Of a stretch of 64,000 bases of DNA, positions 10,575-21,338 are shown piece by piece. The notes under the pieces were generated by a model. It was given only the letters and a program-made list of their open reading frames with translations. It ran no database searches and was not told where the DNA came from. The stretch is from contig NZ_CP115149.1 in NCBI RefSeq assembly GCF_027594505.1, positions 1,884,518 through 1,948,517 on the forward strand, read 5' to 3'. Source of the DNA: Tepidiforma flava. Lineage in GTDB: Bacteria; Chloroflexota; Dehalococcoidia; Tepidiformales; Tepidiformaceae. The position numbers were made by a program, and so were the translations under genes. How positions within the stretch are numbered: position 1 is the stretch's first letter; each line of letters starts with the position of its first letter.

Positions 10575-10668
10575 GCCGCATCGATCGCAAGACCTTCCGC
10601 CAGCTCCGTCCGCGAAGCCGTGGCCACCCTCGCCGAGCTCGTCGCCCTCGAACGCGCCTGCCAGCGCG
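10470..10668 (+). repeat. 42-bp direct repeat (10470-10511 and 10627-10668)
   Basis: Two identical 42-nt copies 157 bp apart, encoding LAELVALERACQR in the upstream gene. The second copy sits inside the metallopeptidase gene at VATL|PPELL and interrupts its conserved N-terminus, so it looks like an insertion of the upstream copy. Confidence 0.85.
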
Positions 10669-10996
10669 CCTCCCCCCGGAGCTGCTCGCCCGCGTCCACA
10701 ACGTCGATATCGTCATCGAATCCCGCCCCACCGCCCGCGACCGCAAGCTCTTCCGCCGGCATCGGCCCCAACGACCTCCTCCTCGGCCTCTACCACGGCA
10801 TCCCCCTCACCCGCCGCGGCGACAACTACAACCTCGTCGTCCCTGACAAAATCTCCATCTACCAGGACCACATCGAAGCCATCTGCGAGACCGACGACGA
10901 AATCCGCGAACAGGTTCGCAAGACCGTCCTCCACGAACTCGGCCACTACTTCGGCATCGACGACGACCGCCTCCATGACCACTCGGCATGGGCTGA
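10571..10996 (+). CDS. Zincin-like metallopeptidase (DUF1025 type), frame-broken
   Basis: Small zinc peptidase-fold protein. The restored N-terminus is VSRIDRKTFRQLVREAVATL then PPELLARVHNVDIVIE, the family hallmark. The active site is TVLHELGHYFGIDDDRL (HExxH plus downstream D), and it ends LHDLGMG at 10996. Start GTG 10571 overlaps the upstream stop. Besides breaks near 10757 and 10982, a 41-nt copy of upstream sequence sits between VATL and PPELL. Family length is about 120-130 residues, matching the gene without that insert. Biological substrate unknown. Confidence 0.82.
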
Positions 10997-11064
10997 CGCC
11001 GCGCAAGGCCCCGGTAAAGCCCCGGTTTGCACCCTCCCCGCAGACCGCGCGTAGCTTGAAACCC

Positions 11065-12507
11065 GTGACAGGCCGCGTCGAGCGCTCTCCCTACCAGCCC
11101 GCGCGCGCCGTCGCCCGGCCCCCGCGAGCGGCGCGCACCCTCCTCTCCCCCTCCCAGCGGCTGCTCTTCACCCTCGCCCTGTTCACCTTCGCGCTCGCCT
11201 CGTTCTACTCCAGCGCTCGCCCTCGCTCGCGCGCGTCACCCCGGCCCTCTTCCCGGGCCGCTCCCTCACCGACCTCGGCATCATCCGCCCCCTCGCCAGC
11301 CTCAACACCCCCCTGGTCGCCATCACCAGCCCCGGCCAGGACAGCGTCCTCCGCAAGCGCATCAACCTCCTCGTCCTCGGCGTCGACAAGCGCCCCGGCT
11401 ACCAGTTCGAAGACAACGCCAACAGCGGCTACCTCACCGACACCATCATGGTCGCCACCATCGACCCGGTCGCGAAGACGTCCGCGGTCCTCAGCTTCCC
11501 CCGCGACCTCTGGATCGACGTCGCCAATCCCCGCGCCCCCGAGAGCCAGCGCCGCATCAACCAGTCCTTCGGCCCGACGGCGTCCGCGCCACCGGCTCCA
11601 TCAAAGGCGGCATCGAAGAACTCAAAGCCGACCTCAAGCTCAACTTCGGCATCGAAATCGATCACTACGTCATCCTCGATTTCGAAGGTGTCGAACTCCT
11701 CGTCGATGCCCTCGGCGGCGTCGACGTCGATATCCCCCCGGACCTCGCCGTCCCCCCGTGGTACTACTCGAACGACGACATCCACGCCGTCTGGGTCGAA
11801 TTCCCGCCCGGTGCCCTCAACCACCTCGACGGCTACCACGCCGTCGCCTTCGGCCGCCACCGCGAATACGACTCCGACCTCAAGCGCGTCAAACGCCAGC
11901 AGCTCGTCCTCCAGGCCGCCCTCAACAAGGCGTTCCAGCTCGACATGCTCCGCGACCCCGCCGGTCTCTGGAACGCCTACGCCTCCACCGTCAAAACCGA
12001 TATCCCCTACGCCAAGTTCCCCGGCTACCTCGACCTCCTCCGCTCGACCAACGGCCGCCTGAAGACCTACTCCCTCGGCGACCCCGTCAATGGTGTCCCC
12101 ACCGTCACCGGCTTCACCACCGCCGGGGGCGCCGCCGTCCTCGCCTGGAACCCCGAACAACGTCCAGTACTGGCTCAGCCAGGTCTTCACCAAGGCCGCC
12201 TACAGCGAAAGCAACGTCGAAATCCAAAACGGCTACGGCCCCGAAGGCGCCGCCCGCGCCGCCGCCCTCGGCCGCTACCTCGCCTACGTCAAAGGCCTCC
12301 CCACCGTCTATTACGGCCCGGATGCGCCCCAGCAGCCCCGCACCACCATCACGCTCTACCACGTCGACCGGCGTGTCCTCGCCGAGGACATCGCAAAGTG
12401 GCTCGGCATCCCGACCGTCCGAGATCGTCGTCGTCCCCTCCACCGACACCGCCCTGCCCGACGTCGTCATCACCATCGGCCGCGACTTCAAAGTCCCCGG
12501 CACCTGA
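11065..12507 (+). CDS. LytR-CpsA-Psr (LCP) cell-wall ligase with LytR_C domain, frame-broken
   Basis: Membrane enzyme that attaches lipid-linked glycans to peptidoglycan or a related wall polymer. A single N-terminal membrane helix (LLFTLALFTFALASFYS) follows a short cytoplasmic tail. The extracytoplasmic LCP domain shows NLLVLGVDKRPGYQF, YLTDTIMVATIDP, VLSFPRDLWIDV (catalytic Asp/Arg) and YHAVAFGRHREYDSDLKRVKRQQ. A C-terminal LytR_C-like domain begins near SNVEIQNGYGPEGAA and ends with ITIGRDFKVPGT. Start GTG 11065. Breaks near 11213, 11573, 12155 and 12420. Confidence 0.88.
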   Translation: MTGRVERSPYQPARAVARPPRAARTLLSPSQRLLFTLALFTFALASFYSSARPRSRASPRPSSRAAPSPTSASSAPSPASTPPWSPSPAPARTASSASASTSSSSASTSAPATSSKTTPTAATSPTPSWSPPSTRSRRRPRSSASPATSGSTSPIPAPPRASAASTSPSARRRPRHRLHQRRHRRTQSRPQAQLRHRNRSLRHPRFRRCRTPRRCPRRRRRRYPPGPRRPPVVLLERRHPRRLGRIPARCPQPPRRLPRRRLRPPPRIRLRPQARQTPAARPPGRPQQGVPARHAPRPRRSLERLRLHRQNRYPLRQVPRLPRPPPLDQRPPEDLLPRRPRQWCPHRHRLHHRRGRRRPRLEPRTTSSTGSARSSPRPPTAKATSKSKTATAPKAPPAPPPSAATSPTSKASPPSITARMRPSSPAPPSRSTTSTGVSSPRTSQSGSASRPSEIVVVPSTDTALPDVVITIGRDFKVPGT

Positions 12508-12528
12508 CGCCGCCGCTCGCCGCGCCGG

Positions 12529-13725
12529 TTACTCCGCGGCCTTTGGCGCCTCGAACCCGCCGTCGAGCGCCCGCCGCGCGAGCTGCTCCAGCGCCCGCGT
12601 CCTCCAGCGGGGGGTTGTGTAGCGGCGCCCGCACGTCCCGGAAGTACCGCTCCAGCGGCCGCTGCCCGCTGCAGGGAGACCCCGCCAACCACCCGCATCG
12701 CCAGCTCCAGCCGCCTCGATGCACGCGTTCAGCGTCTCCACTTTCGCCGCCGCCACCCGGTCGATGGCAGGCATCCCTTCGACCGGCTGCTCGGTCCACG
12801 CGCGCGCTGCATCCCACATCAGCGCGGCCGGCTCCGCTGCACGCAGCAGGTCCATCCGCGCCACCCGCATCCGGACGCCCGGCATCTCCCGGATCGGCCG
12901 CTGGCTGTTCGGTCCGTCCGCTCCCGCGCGAAGGCCACCGCGTAATCGCGCGCCGCCGTCGCCACCCCGATCGTCACCGCGCACAGCCCCAGCCCGGCAA
13001 CCACGCCATCCGCCGCGCCCGCCCGCGGGTCCGGCGAACCCGCCTCCCGCGCGTTCAGCAGCCGGTCACCCGGCAGCCGCACGCCCTCCAGCACCACGTC
13101 GTGGCTCCCCGTCGCCCGCATCCCCAGCGCATCCCACGTCTCCACCACCCGCAGGCCCGGTTCGCCCCGCAGCACCAGGAAGTTCCCCACCCGCGCGCGG
13201 CCCGCTGCCGCCATCCTCGACCCGCGCCAGCACGATGAAGTGGTGCAGCACCGGGGCCAGCGTGGTGAACGTCTTCCTCCCCTCCAGCACCCAGCCGCCG
13301 CCCTCCCGCCGCGCGACCGTGTCCGGCAGCCCGCCCCCCGAGGGGCTCCCCAGTCCCTCCTCCGTCGCGACTGTGTTCACCAGCTCGCCCCGCTCCACCG
13401 CGCCCCGGCAGAACCGCTCGAACCACACCTCCGGGTAGCTCGGCGCCTCCCGCTCCTGCCCGAACGTTTTCAGGTGCATCATGAACGCCAGCGCCGTCGA
13501 CCCGTCGCCCCGGGCCAGCGCCTCCAGCACCCCGAGGTACGTCGCCAGCGACGCCTCCGCCCCGCCGTACCGCGCCGGCACCGTCAGCCCGTAGAACCCG
13601 GCCGCCCGCAGCTCCGCGAAGTTCTCGAACGGGAACGAGCCCTCCCGGTCGTGCGCCGCCGCCCGCTCAGCGAACCGCGCCGCCAGCTCGCGCGCCCGCG
13701 CGACCCAATCCCGGTCCGGCTCCAT
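12529..13725 (-). CDS. Acyl-CoA dehydrogenase-family flavoprotein, frame-broken
   Basis: FAD enzyme of the acyl-CoA dehydrogenase fold, about 390 residues. Visible elements: FENFAELRAAGFYGLTVPARYGG, VLEALARGDGSTALAFMMH, the flavin-contact strand NTVATEEGLGSPSG, GGWVLEGRKTFTTLAPVLHHF, WDALGMRATGSHDVVLEGVRLP, and a C-terminal helical domain ending GGFEAPKAAE. It resembles the DszC/DibenzothiopheneMO-like branch as much as classical beta-oxidation enzymes, so the substrate is open. Start ATG 13725. Breaks near 13210, 12915, 12710, 12675 and 12600. Convergent with the LCP gene. Confidence 0.85.
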
Positions 13726-13762
13726 GCCGACGAGTCTACCCGTGGAGCGCTGCCCGCGCCGG

Positions 13763-15952
13763 TCAGCGGCCCCCGTGGGCCGGCGAACCGGCGAGGTCGC
13801 CCGCGCCCGCTCGGCGGCCCCTCGAGGTGCAGGTTCGGCAGCAGCCGGTCCAGCCAGCCCGGCATCCACCAGTTCCAGCGGCCCAGCAGCTCCATCGTCG
13901 AGGGCACGAGGAATATCCGCACCAGCGTCGCGTCGACGAAGATCGCCGTCGCCAGCCCCAGCCCGAACTCCTTGATCACCCGCTCCGGCCCGAGCACGAA
14001 CGCCAGGAACACCGTCACCATGATCGCCGCCGCCGCGGTGATGACGCGCGCCGTCGCCGTCAGCCCGTTCGCCACCGCCTCCGCCGTGTCCCCTGTCCGC
14101 AGGTACTCCTCCCGGATGCGGCTGATGAGGAACACCTTCACATAGTCCATCGAAAGCCCGAACAGGATGGCGAACATCATCATCGGGAGGAAGACCTCGA
14201 TCGGGCCTTCCCCCACCCCGATCAGCTCGCCGAACCAGCCCCACTGGAACACCGCCACGACCACCCCGTACGCCGCCCCGATCGACAGCAGGTTCATCAC
14301 CGCCGCCTTCGCCGCCACGACCACCGACCGGAACATCGCCGTCAGCAGGATGAAGCTCAACCCGATGACGCCGATGAACAGGTACGGCATCCGCGACGAA
14401 ATCCGGTCGCTCGCGTCGATCTGCCCGGCCGTCACCCCGGTCACGTAGTACCGGTCGCCGTTCGTCCTCGGCCCGCTTCAGCACGTCGCCGCGCAGCCGG
14501 TGCACGAGGTCCGTCGTCGCGTGGTCCTGCGGCTTCGTCGTCGGGATGACCGTAATCACCGCCGTATCGCCGGCCGGGTTGATCACCGGCCGTCCGTCAC
14601 GGCCGCAACCCCCGGGGTCTCCCGCAGCAGCTCCACCGCCCGGCTCAGCCCGCCGTTCCCGTTCCGCACGTCCGCCACGATGAGCAGCGGCCCGTTCGTC
14701 CCCGGCCCGAACCCCTTCGCGATGAGGTCGTACGCCCTCCGCGCATGCGAACTCGGCGACCGGTTCCCCGCATCCGTGAACCCGAGCTGCATCGAGAAGA
14801 TCGGCAATGCCGCCGCCACGACGCAGCCCGCCCGTACACGATCGCGAACGGCCACGGGTGCCGCTGGATGACCCGGCTCAGCCGGAACCACGGGCTCCGC
14901 GGGTCGATGCCCTCCGACTGGTGCAGGAAGGGCACCCGCAGCGCCGATCGACCCGCTTCCCGAAGACCGCCAGCAGCGCCGGCGTCAGCGAGACCGCAAT
15001 CGCCACCGCCACCAGCACCACCACTGCCCCCGCCGTCGCCAGCGTCGCAACGAACGGCAGCCCCATCACGAACAGCCCGAGGAACGCAGATCGCCACCAC
15101 CACCGGCCGGCGAACATCACCGACCGGCACCGACGTCACCACCGCCTCGACGACCCCCTCCTCCACCGACCGCCCGCCGTGAATCGCCTCCCGGAACCGC
15201 GTCACCACCAGCAGGCTGTAGTCGATGCCGACCCCGATCACCGATCATCGCCGCGAACTGCGACGAGAAGCCGGGGAAGCCGACCCAGCGCGCCGCCACC
15301 GTGATGATCGCCAGCCCCGTCCCCAGCCCGAACAGCGCCGCCCCGATCGGCACGCCCATCGCCACTACCGACCCGAACGCGATGAGCAGGATGAACACCG
15401 CCGCGATGAGGCCGTAAATCTCCGAACCGAACTCCGTCTGCTCGTTGAACTGCACCACCCGGCCGCCCGGATCTCCACCGTGAACCCCGGCCCGGTCTCC
15501 GACTCCGCGAGCCGGATGAGCGCCACCGCCGTCTCGTGCGGCACCTTGTCGGCATCGAACTGGAACCGCACCACCGCCCGCGCAATCGTCCCGTCCGGCG
15601 AGATGTGCCCCGGCCGCTCGAACGGCGATTCGATGGCCGCCAGCGTCCGGGATCTCGGTCCGCACCCGCGCCAGCACCGCCTCGATGTCGGTCCCGCGCC
15701 CCCTCGATGCCGGTCGGCACCTCGAACACGAGGTCCGCCTCGCCGCCCGCCTGCGCCGGGAACCGCGCCTTGAGCAGGTCGTTTGCCCGCTGCGATTCCG
15801 AACCCGGCAGCGTGAACTCCGTTTGGAACTCCCCGCCGATGCCGCGCGCCAGCCCGCCCATCACCGCGAGGATGAGAACCCATACCCCCAGCACCCACCA
15901 CCGCCGCCGGTACGTCAGCCGCTGCCCATCGTTCCAGGCCAGACATCGCCAC
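13763..15952 (-). CDS. MMPL/RND-family membrane transporter, frame-broken
   Basis: Large multi-pass exporter of about 730 residues, two repeats each with one membrane helix, an external domain and five further helices. Visible: WWVLGVWVLILAVMGGLARG, the helix pair GLIAAVFILLIAFGSVVAMG, IGVGIDYSLLVVTRFRE (MMPL signature in repeat 1), and MPYLFIGVIGLSFILLTAMF then FGLSMDYVKVFLISRIREEY (repeat 2). MMPL proteins export lipids or hydrophobic drugs using the proton gradient. Start GTG/ATG at 15952 or 15946. At least eight breaks. Divergent from a TetR gene, which probably represses it. Confidence 0.88.
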
Positions 15953-16043
15953 ACCCTCCTGCCGGGGTCAGCCGGCAAATCGCCGCCGGTCAGCGCCGCG
16001 AAGGCGCGGCCGCCCGGCGAATTGGACAGAATCGAGTGTGAAA

Positions 16044-16059
16044 CGGAACTCCGGTTCCG
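16044..16059. promoter_or_regulatory. Candidate TetR operator between mmpL and tetR
   Basis: Inverted repeat CGGAAC-TCCG-GTTCCG with perfect 6-bp arms in the 153-bp divergent region, 46 bp before the tetR start. Location and symmetry fit a shared TetR-type operator; binding is inferred. Confidence 0.5.
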
Positions 16060-16105
16060 ATCAAGAGGCCAATCCGCTATCCTCACCCTTGGAGATCTCT
16101 ATCGC

Positions 16106-16722
16106 ATGTCCCGCGCCGAGCGTTCCGACGCCCGCCAGAACCGCGAGCGCATCATCGATGCCGCCCGCGTCCTCTTCCTCGAGCACGGCACCGCCGTCGA
16201 GATGCGGCAGCTCGCCGAGCGCGCCGGCGTCGGCATCGGCACCGTCTACCGCAACTTCCCCGCCAAATCCGACCTCGTCTCCGCCGTCGCCGCCGACATC
16301 CTCAACGAAACCTCCGCCGCCCTCGACGACGTCCTCGCTCTCGACGACCCGGTGGAAGTCGTCGCACGGTACGTCGAAGTCCTCGCCGAGACCTTCGCCC
16401 GCACCGCCCCCCTTGCCATGGACCTCATGGCCGCTCCCGCCTTCGAAACCATCCGCAGCCAGGTCCTCAGCTGGTTCGCTGAGCCCCGTCTCCAGCGCGC
16501 CATCGAACGCGACGCATCCAACGCGGCGTCTTCCGCCCCGACCTCGACCCGGAAGCGGCCCGCCTCTTCGTCGCCGGCGCCGCCGACCCTCTCCTCATCC
16601 TCGCCGTCGGCCCTGGCCCCCTCCCGCACCGCTTCCGGCGCAGCCTCGTCGACCTCGTCCTCCGCGCCCTCCTCGCGCCCGGCGCCGGGCTGCCGCCCGG
16701 GCCCGCTGCGAAAGGGACTTAA
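16106..16722 (+). CDS. TetR/AcrR-family transcriptional regulator, frame-broken at the C-terminus
   Basis: Repressor with a textbook N-terminal TetR domain: ARQNRERIIDAARVLFLEHG, then the helix-turn-helix RQLAERAGVGIGTVYRNFPA and KSDLVSAVAADI. The C-terminal ligand domain reads RGVFRPDLDPEAARLFVAGA after a break near 16520 and ends PPGPAAKGT at TAA 16720-16722. Start ATG 16106. The divergent MMPL exporter is the obvious target. Confidence 0.92.
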
Positions 16723-16809
16723 CCGGCCCCCTATTCCCCGGCGCTATAATCCCGTCAACCGCCGCGGGCCGCCCCGCCCCGCCACGTCGCCCTCTCCGGA
16801 GCCTGCCTC

Positions 16810-17774
16810 GTGGAAGACCCCAGGATCGTCGCCGAGCGGATCATCCAGAACGTCGAACACGTCATCGTCGGCAAATCCCGCGAAATCCGCCTCGCCGTCA
16901 CCGCCCTCATCTGCGGCGCGCCACATGCTCATCCGAAGACGTCCCCGGCGTCGGCAAGACCATGCTCGCCCGCGCCGATCGCCGTCTCCACCGGCTGCAC
17001 CTTCCGCCGCATCCAGTTCACCCCGGACCTCCTCCCCTCCGACGTCACAGGCGTCTCCATCTACAACCAGAAAACCGGCGACTTCGAGTTCCGCCCCGGC
17101 CCCATCCTCGCCCAGGTCGTCCTCGCCGACGAAGTCAACCGCGCCACACCGAAGACCCAGTCCGCCCTCCTCGAGGCCATGGAGGAGCGCCAGGTCACCG
17201 TCGACGGCGTCACCTACCGCATGCCCCAGCCCTTCATGGTCCTCGCCACCCAGAACCCGATCGAATACGAGGGCACTTTCCCCCTCCCCGAGGCCCAGCT
17301 CGACCGCTCTCCTCATCCGCATGTACCTCGGCTACCCCTCCCCCACCGATGAGGTGCTCGTCCTCGATAACCAGCAGACCCGCCACCCCATCGAAGCCCT
17401 CCAGCAGGTCACCGACGCCAACGAAATCCTCCAGCTCCAGCGCGCCGGCTTCCGCGAAATCTACGTCGACCCCCTCATCAAGCAGTACATCGTCCAGCTC
17501 GCCAACGCGACCCGCGAACACGAAGCCGTCTACCTCGGCGCCAGCCCCCGCGGCTCCCTCGCGCTCTTCCGCACCGCCCAGGCCAAAGCCCTCCTCGAAG
17601 GCCGCGTCGACTTCGTCATCCCCGACGACGTCAAAGACCTCGCCGTCTTCACCCTCGCTCACCGCGTCATCGTGAGCCCCGGCGCCAAAGTCAAAGGCGT
17701 CATCGCAGGCCGACGTCATCGCCCAGTGTCTAGCCCAGCGCGTCCCCGTCCCCGGGGCTCGCGCCCGCGCCTGA
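16810..17774 (+). CDS. MoxR-family AAA+ ATPase, frame-broken
   Basis: AAA+ chaperone-like ATPase that acts with DUF58/VWA partners. Walker A is [14 protein letters not shown], Walker B is [21 protein letters not shown], sensor 1 is [20 protein letters not shown]. The MoxR C-terminal lid contains [18 protein letters not shown]. Start GTG 16810 with GGAG at 16797. Breaks near 16920, 16972, 17310 and 17710. A TATAAT box at 16745-16750 may drive the moxR-DUF58-transglutaminase cluster. The following gene starts 9 bp downstream. Confidence 0.93.
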
Positions 17775-17783
17775 GGCGGCACC

Positions 17784-19042
17784 GTGCGGCGGCTCATCGG
17801 CGCGGCCATCGCCCCCGAACGGCGCACCCTCGCCCTCGTTCTCGCCATCCTCGCCGTCTCCGTCTTCGTCGCCTTCGCCACCGGCTTCTGGCTCCTCTTC
17901 CGCCTCGTCTACATCATCGCCCTCGTCCTCCCGCTCGCCTGGCTCTACACCTGGTGGAACACCCGCAACCTGGAGGCCGCCGCCGACCGCCGCACGGCCC
18001 GCGCCCAGGTCGGCCAGGAGGCCCTCGAAGTCATCGAAATCCGCAACACCTCCTTCCTCCCGAAAGTCTGGCTCGAAGTCGAAGACCCCTCCGGACTGCC
18101 CGGCCACCTGGCTCCCGCCGCATCGTCACCATCCCGCCGCGCCGCTCCCGCAACTGGATGGTGACCACGCCCCTCCTGCGCCGCGGCCTGTACGAATGGG
18201 GCCCGCTCACCGTCACCGCCGTCGACCCCTTCGGCATCTTCCGCCGCACCCGCACCTTCGGCGAAGCCCAGCAAATCCTCGTCTACCCGCCCGTCGTCGA
18301 GCTCCCCCACTTCCAGGCGCCCCCGGCCAACCTCCCCGGCGAAGGCCGCTTCCGCCGCCGCACCCACTACGTCACGCCGAACGCCGCCGGCGTCCGTGAA
18401 TACGCCCCCGGCGATGCCTTCAACCGCATCCATTGGCGCTCCACCGCCCGCACCGGCGAACTCATGGTCAAAACGTTCGAGCTCGACCCCGCCTCAGACA
18501 TTTGGGTCACTCCTCGACCTCGAACGCCGCCGTCCACGCCGGCTCCGGCGACGATTCCACCGAGGAGTACGCCGTCCGCATCGCCGCCAGCGTCGCCCGT
18601 CACTACATCGTCGCCAACCGCCCCGCGGGCCTCATGCAGTTCGGCCGAGACCTCCGCATCCTCGAGCCCGAGCGCGGCCAGAACCAGCTCACCCGCATCC
18701 TCGAGACCCTCGCCACCGCCAGCGCCGTCGGCGATGCCCCCCTCGGCGCCCTCCTGCTCGAAGAGCAGCGCCGCTTCGGCCGCCACACCACCCTGGTGAT
18801 CGTTACCGCTTCAACGGACGACCACTGGCTCACGGCCATCCAGTCGCTCACCCAGCGCGGCGTCCGCGCCGCCGTCGTCCTCGTCGACCCCTCCACCTTC
18901 GCGCAGCGCATCGCTCGCCGCTCCTCCTCTACGGGCAGCTCACCGCATCCGATATCCTCACCTACGTCGTCCGCCGCGGCGATGAAGTCTCTCCGTCGCG
19001 CTCGGCCCGGCCGGCGCAGGAGGTGGCGCATGGCAGGCCTGA
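17784..19042 (+). CDS. DUF58 domain protein, frame-broken
   Basis: Membrane-anchored DUF58 protein, the regular partner of MoxR ATPases. Two adjacent hydrophobic helices occupy residues 15-55 (ALVLAILAVSVFVAFATGFW, then YIIALVLPLAWLYTWW). The conserved core is RRGLYEWGPLTVTAVDPFG and AGVREYAPGDAFNRIHWRST, followed by GELMVKTFELDPASDIWV, the entry to a VWA-like domain. The end reads SDILTYVVRRGDEVSLALG and stops at 19040-19042, inside the next gene's start. Start GTG 17784. Breaks near 18110, 18510, 18900 and 19000. Confidence 0.88.
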
Positions 19043-21338
19043 ACCCGACCATCGAGCGCGGCCCCGTCCGCAGCGCCGGGTCCGTCGCCCTCAACCTCCC
19101 GCGCATCGTCATGAGCTGGGAGGACTGGCTCACCTTCGCCGCCGCCGTCGTTACCTTCGCCGCCATCGGCCACTCCCTCGACCAGGCGAACTGGGTCGAC
19201 GGCATGCCTCCCTTCATCCCCACCGTCCGTCGCCGGCCTCGCCATCGGCATGCTCACGGCCCGCACGCGCCTCCACGCGCTCGCCATCCATCCCGTCGGC
19301 CTCCTTGCCGGCGCCGCCGTCGTCGTCCTCGTCGCCCAGACCTACGCCGACGGCCCCACCCTCGCCGACCGTCCTCGCCGACTTCCGCGTCCGCATGGTC
19401 GAATGGTTCACACGTCGTCCGCGCCGGCGACATCTCCAACGACAACCTCCCCTTCGTCACCCTCGTGCAGGGCACCACCTGGCTCGCCGCCTACGCTCGC
19501 CGCCTGGTGCCTCTTCCGCTGGCACAACGCGTGGCTCGCCCTCCTCCCCGGCGGCTTCATCCTCCTCACCAACATCTCCTTCCTCGATGGCCAGCCCACC
19601 GGTGACTTCGTCATCTTCCTTTTCGGCGCCATCATCCTCATCTCGCCGCGTCCAGCCTCCAGAAGCACCTCGCCCGCTGGCGCGCCGAAGGCGTCGACTA
19701 CCCCGAGTTCATCTCCCTCAGCCTCATCCAGCTCACCGTCGCGGTCGCCGCCGCCCTCGTCGTGCTCGCCTGGTGGCTCCCGCTCGGCAACCAGGCCAAA
19801 GCCGCCGAATCCGTCTTCGATACCCTCGTCCGCCCGTTCACCTCGCAGTCCGACCAGCTCGCTCCGCCTCTTCCAGCTCAACATCGATTCGCGCCGCGGC
19901 GCTCAACCTCCACACCTTCGGCAATACCCTCCCCATCCAGGGCGACGTCACCCTCGGCTCGAAACGCCTCTTCGAAGTAAACAGCGCCCAGGCGGGCCTC
20001 CTCCGCGCCACCAGCTACGAGGTCTACACCGGCAACGGCTGGAAAGCCGGCGACCGCGACTCCGCCCGCGTCGATGCCCGCGAACTCGCCGTCGACGCCC
20101 GCTCCGCCACCTACGAAGCCCGCACCACCGCCATCCTCCGCGTCAAGCTGCTCTCCTCCGAAAGCACCATCCTCACCCCCGGCGTTCCCCTCGCGGCGAA
20201 TCTCGACACCCGCGTCGACACCGCCCCCGGCCAGGCCGGCGATATCGAGCGCATGCGCAGCCGTGTCGCCCTCGGCACCGGACGACACCTACAACAGCTT
20301 CGGGTCCGTCTCCACCGCCACCGCCGCCCAGCTCGACGCCGCCGGCACCACCTACCCCGACTGGGTCCTCGAGCGCTACCTTCAGCTCCCCGGCTCCCTT
20401 CCCCAGTCCGTCCGCGATGAAACCCGCCGCATCATCGCCGAATCCGGCGCCCGCACCCCCTACACAGCAGGCGAAGGCCAGCTCGAAGCCTACCTCCGCA
20501 CCTTCCCCTACTGGGACCTCGCGCGCGTCCCGGCGCCGCCGCCCGGCCGCGACGCCGTCGAATTCCTCCTCTTCGACCTCAAGCGCGGCTACTTCGATTA
20601 CCAGTCCTCCGCGATGTGCGTCATGCTCCGCACCGCCGGCATCCCCTGCCGCGTCGCCGTCGGCTACGTCCTCACCCCCGGCTCCGGCGAAGAGACCCTC
20701 TACACCGTCCGGAAGAGCGACGCCTACTCCTGGGTCGAAGTCTTCTTCTCCCTCCTACGGCTGGGTCGAATTCAATCCCACCTCCGACCGGCCGCGAAGG
20801 CGGCGCGGGCGGCCTCAGCCAGCCCCTCGTTCCCTCCGACCCCTTCGTCGAGCCCTCGCTCGAAGAGCTCTTCGGCCCCGATTACCTCGACCCCAGGGGC
20901 GGCGCCGGCCCGGTCCAGGAAGCCCTCGCCGAGGACCCCGTCATCAACCAGCGCTTCAACTGGCTCCTCGTCATCATCCCGCTGAGCATGCTCGCCCTGC
21001 TCGCGCGCCGCGGCCGTCGGTCTCCGCGTCGCCTGGAACTGGGGCCTCGCCGGGCTCGATGAGCGCGCCCGCCTCTGGGCCCACACCCAGCGGCTCGCCG
21101 GCTGGGCAGGCCTCGGCCCGCGCGCCCCCGAGACCCCGCGCGAATGGTCCCGCCGCCTCGGGCGCACCATCCAGCGCGAAGAGCCAGCCATCCGCCTCAG
21201 CCAGGCGTACGAAGAATCCCGCTACGCCCGCCCGGACCAGCACCGCGTCGACGACTGCCGAGGCCGCAGCCTCCTACCGCACCCTCCGCTCAGCGCTCCT
21301 CGGCCCGCCTCCTCGGCCGCAAAAAGCCCGCGCCGTGA
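19030..21338 (+). CDS. Transglutaminase-like membrane protein with altered catalytic triad, frame-broken
   Basis: About 765 residues. Several N-terminal membrane helices (WLTFAAAVVTFAAIGHSL, LAIHPVGLLAGAAVVVLVA, LIQLTVAVAAALVVLAWWL) lead to an external transglutaminase-like domain and one late helix (WLLVIIPLSMLALLARRG). At the expected Cys-His-Asp positions the sequence reads GYFDYQSSAM, SDAYSWVEV and GWVEFNPT, so Cys, His and Asp are replaced by Phe, Tyr and Asn. The fold is probably kept for binding or scaffolding. It overlaps the DUF58 gene and closes the moxR cluster. Breaks near 19228, 19370, 19413, 19500, 19653, 19865, 19890, 20282, 20757, 20795, 21020 and 21250. Confidence 0.82.

Noticed and set aside
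8695-12507. A 1,270-residue open frame on the plus strand
   Set aside because: It is a chance join of the true C-terminal half of the RibD-like gene, Arg/Pro-rich out-of-frame translation across four genes, and the true LCP gene. High GC removes stop codons.
15536-18799. A 1,087-residue plus-strand frame across mmpL antisense, tetR, moxR and DUF58
   Set aside because: Composed of real segments of three different genes plus antisense low-complexity sequence; no coherent domain order.
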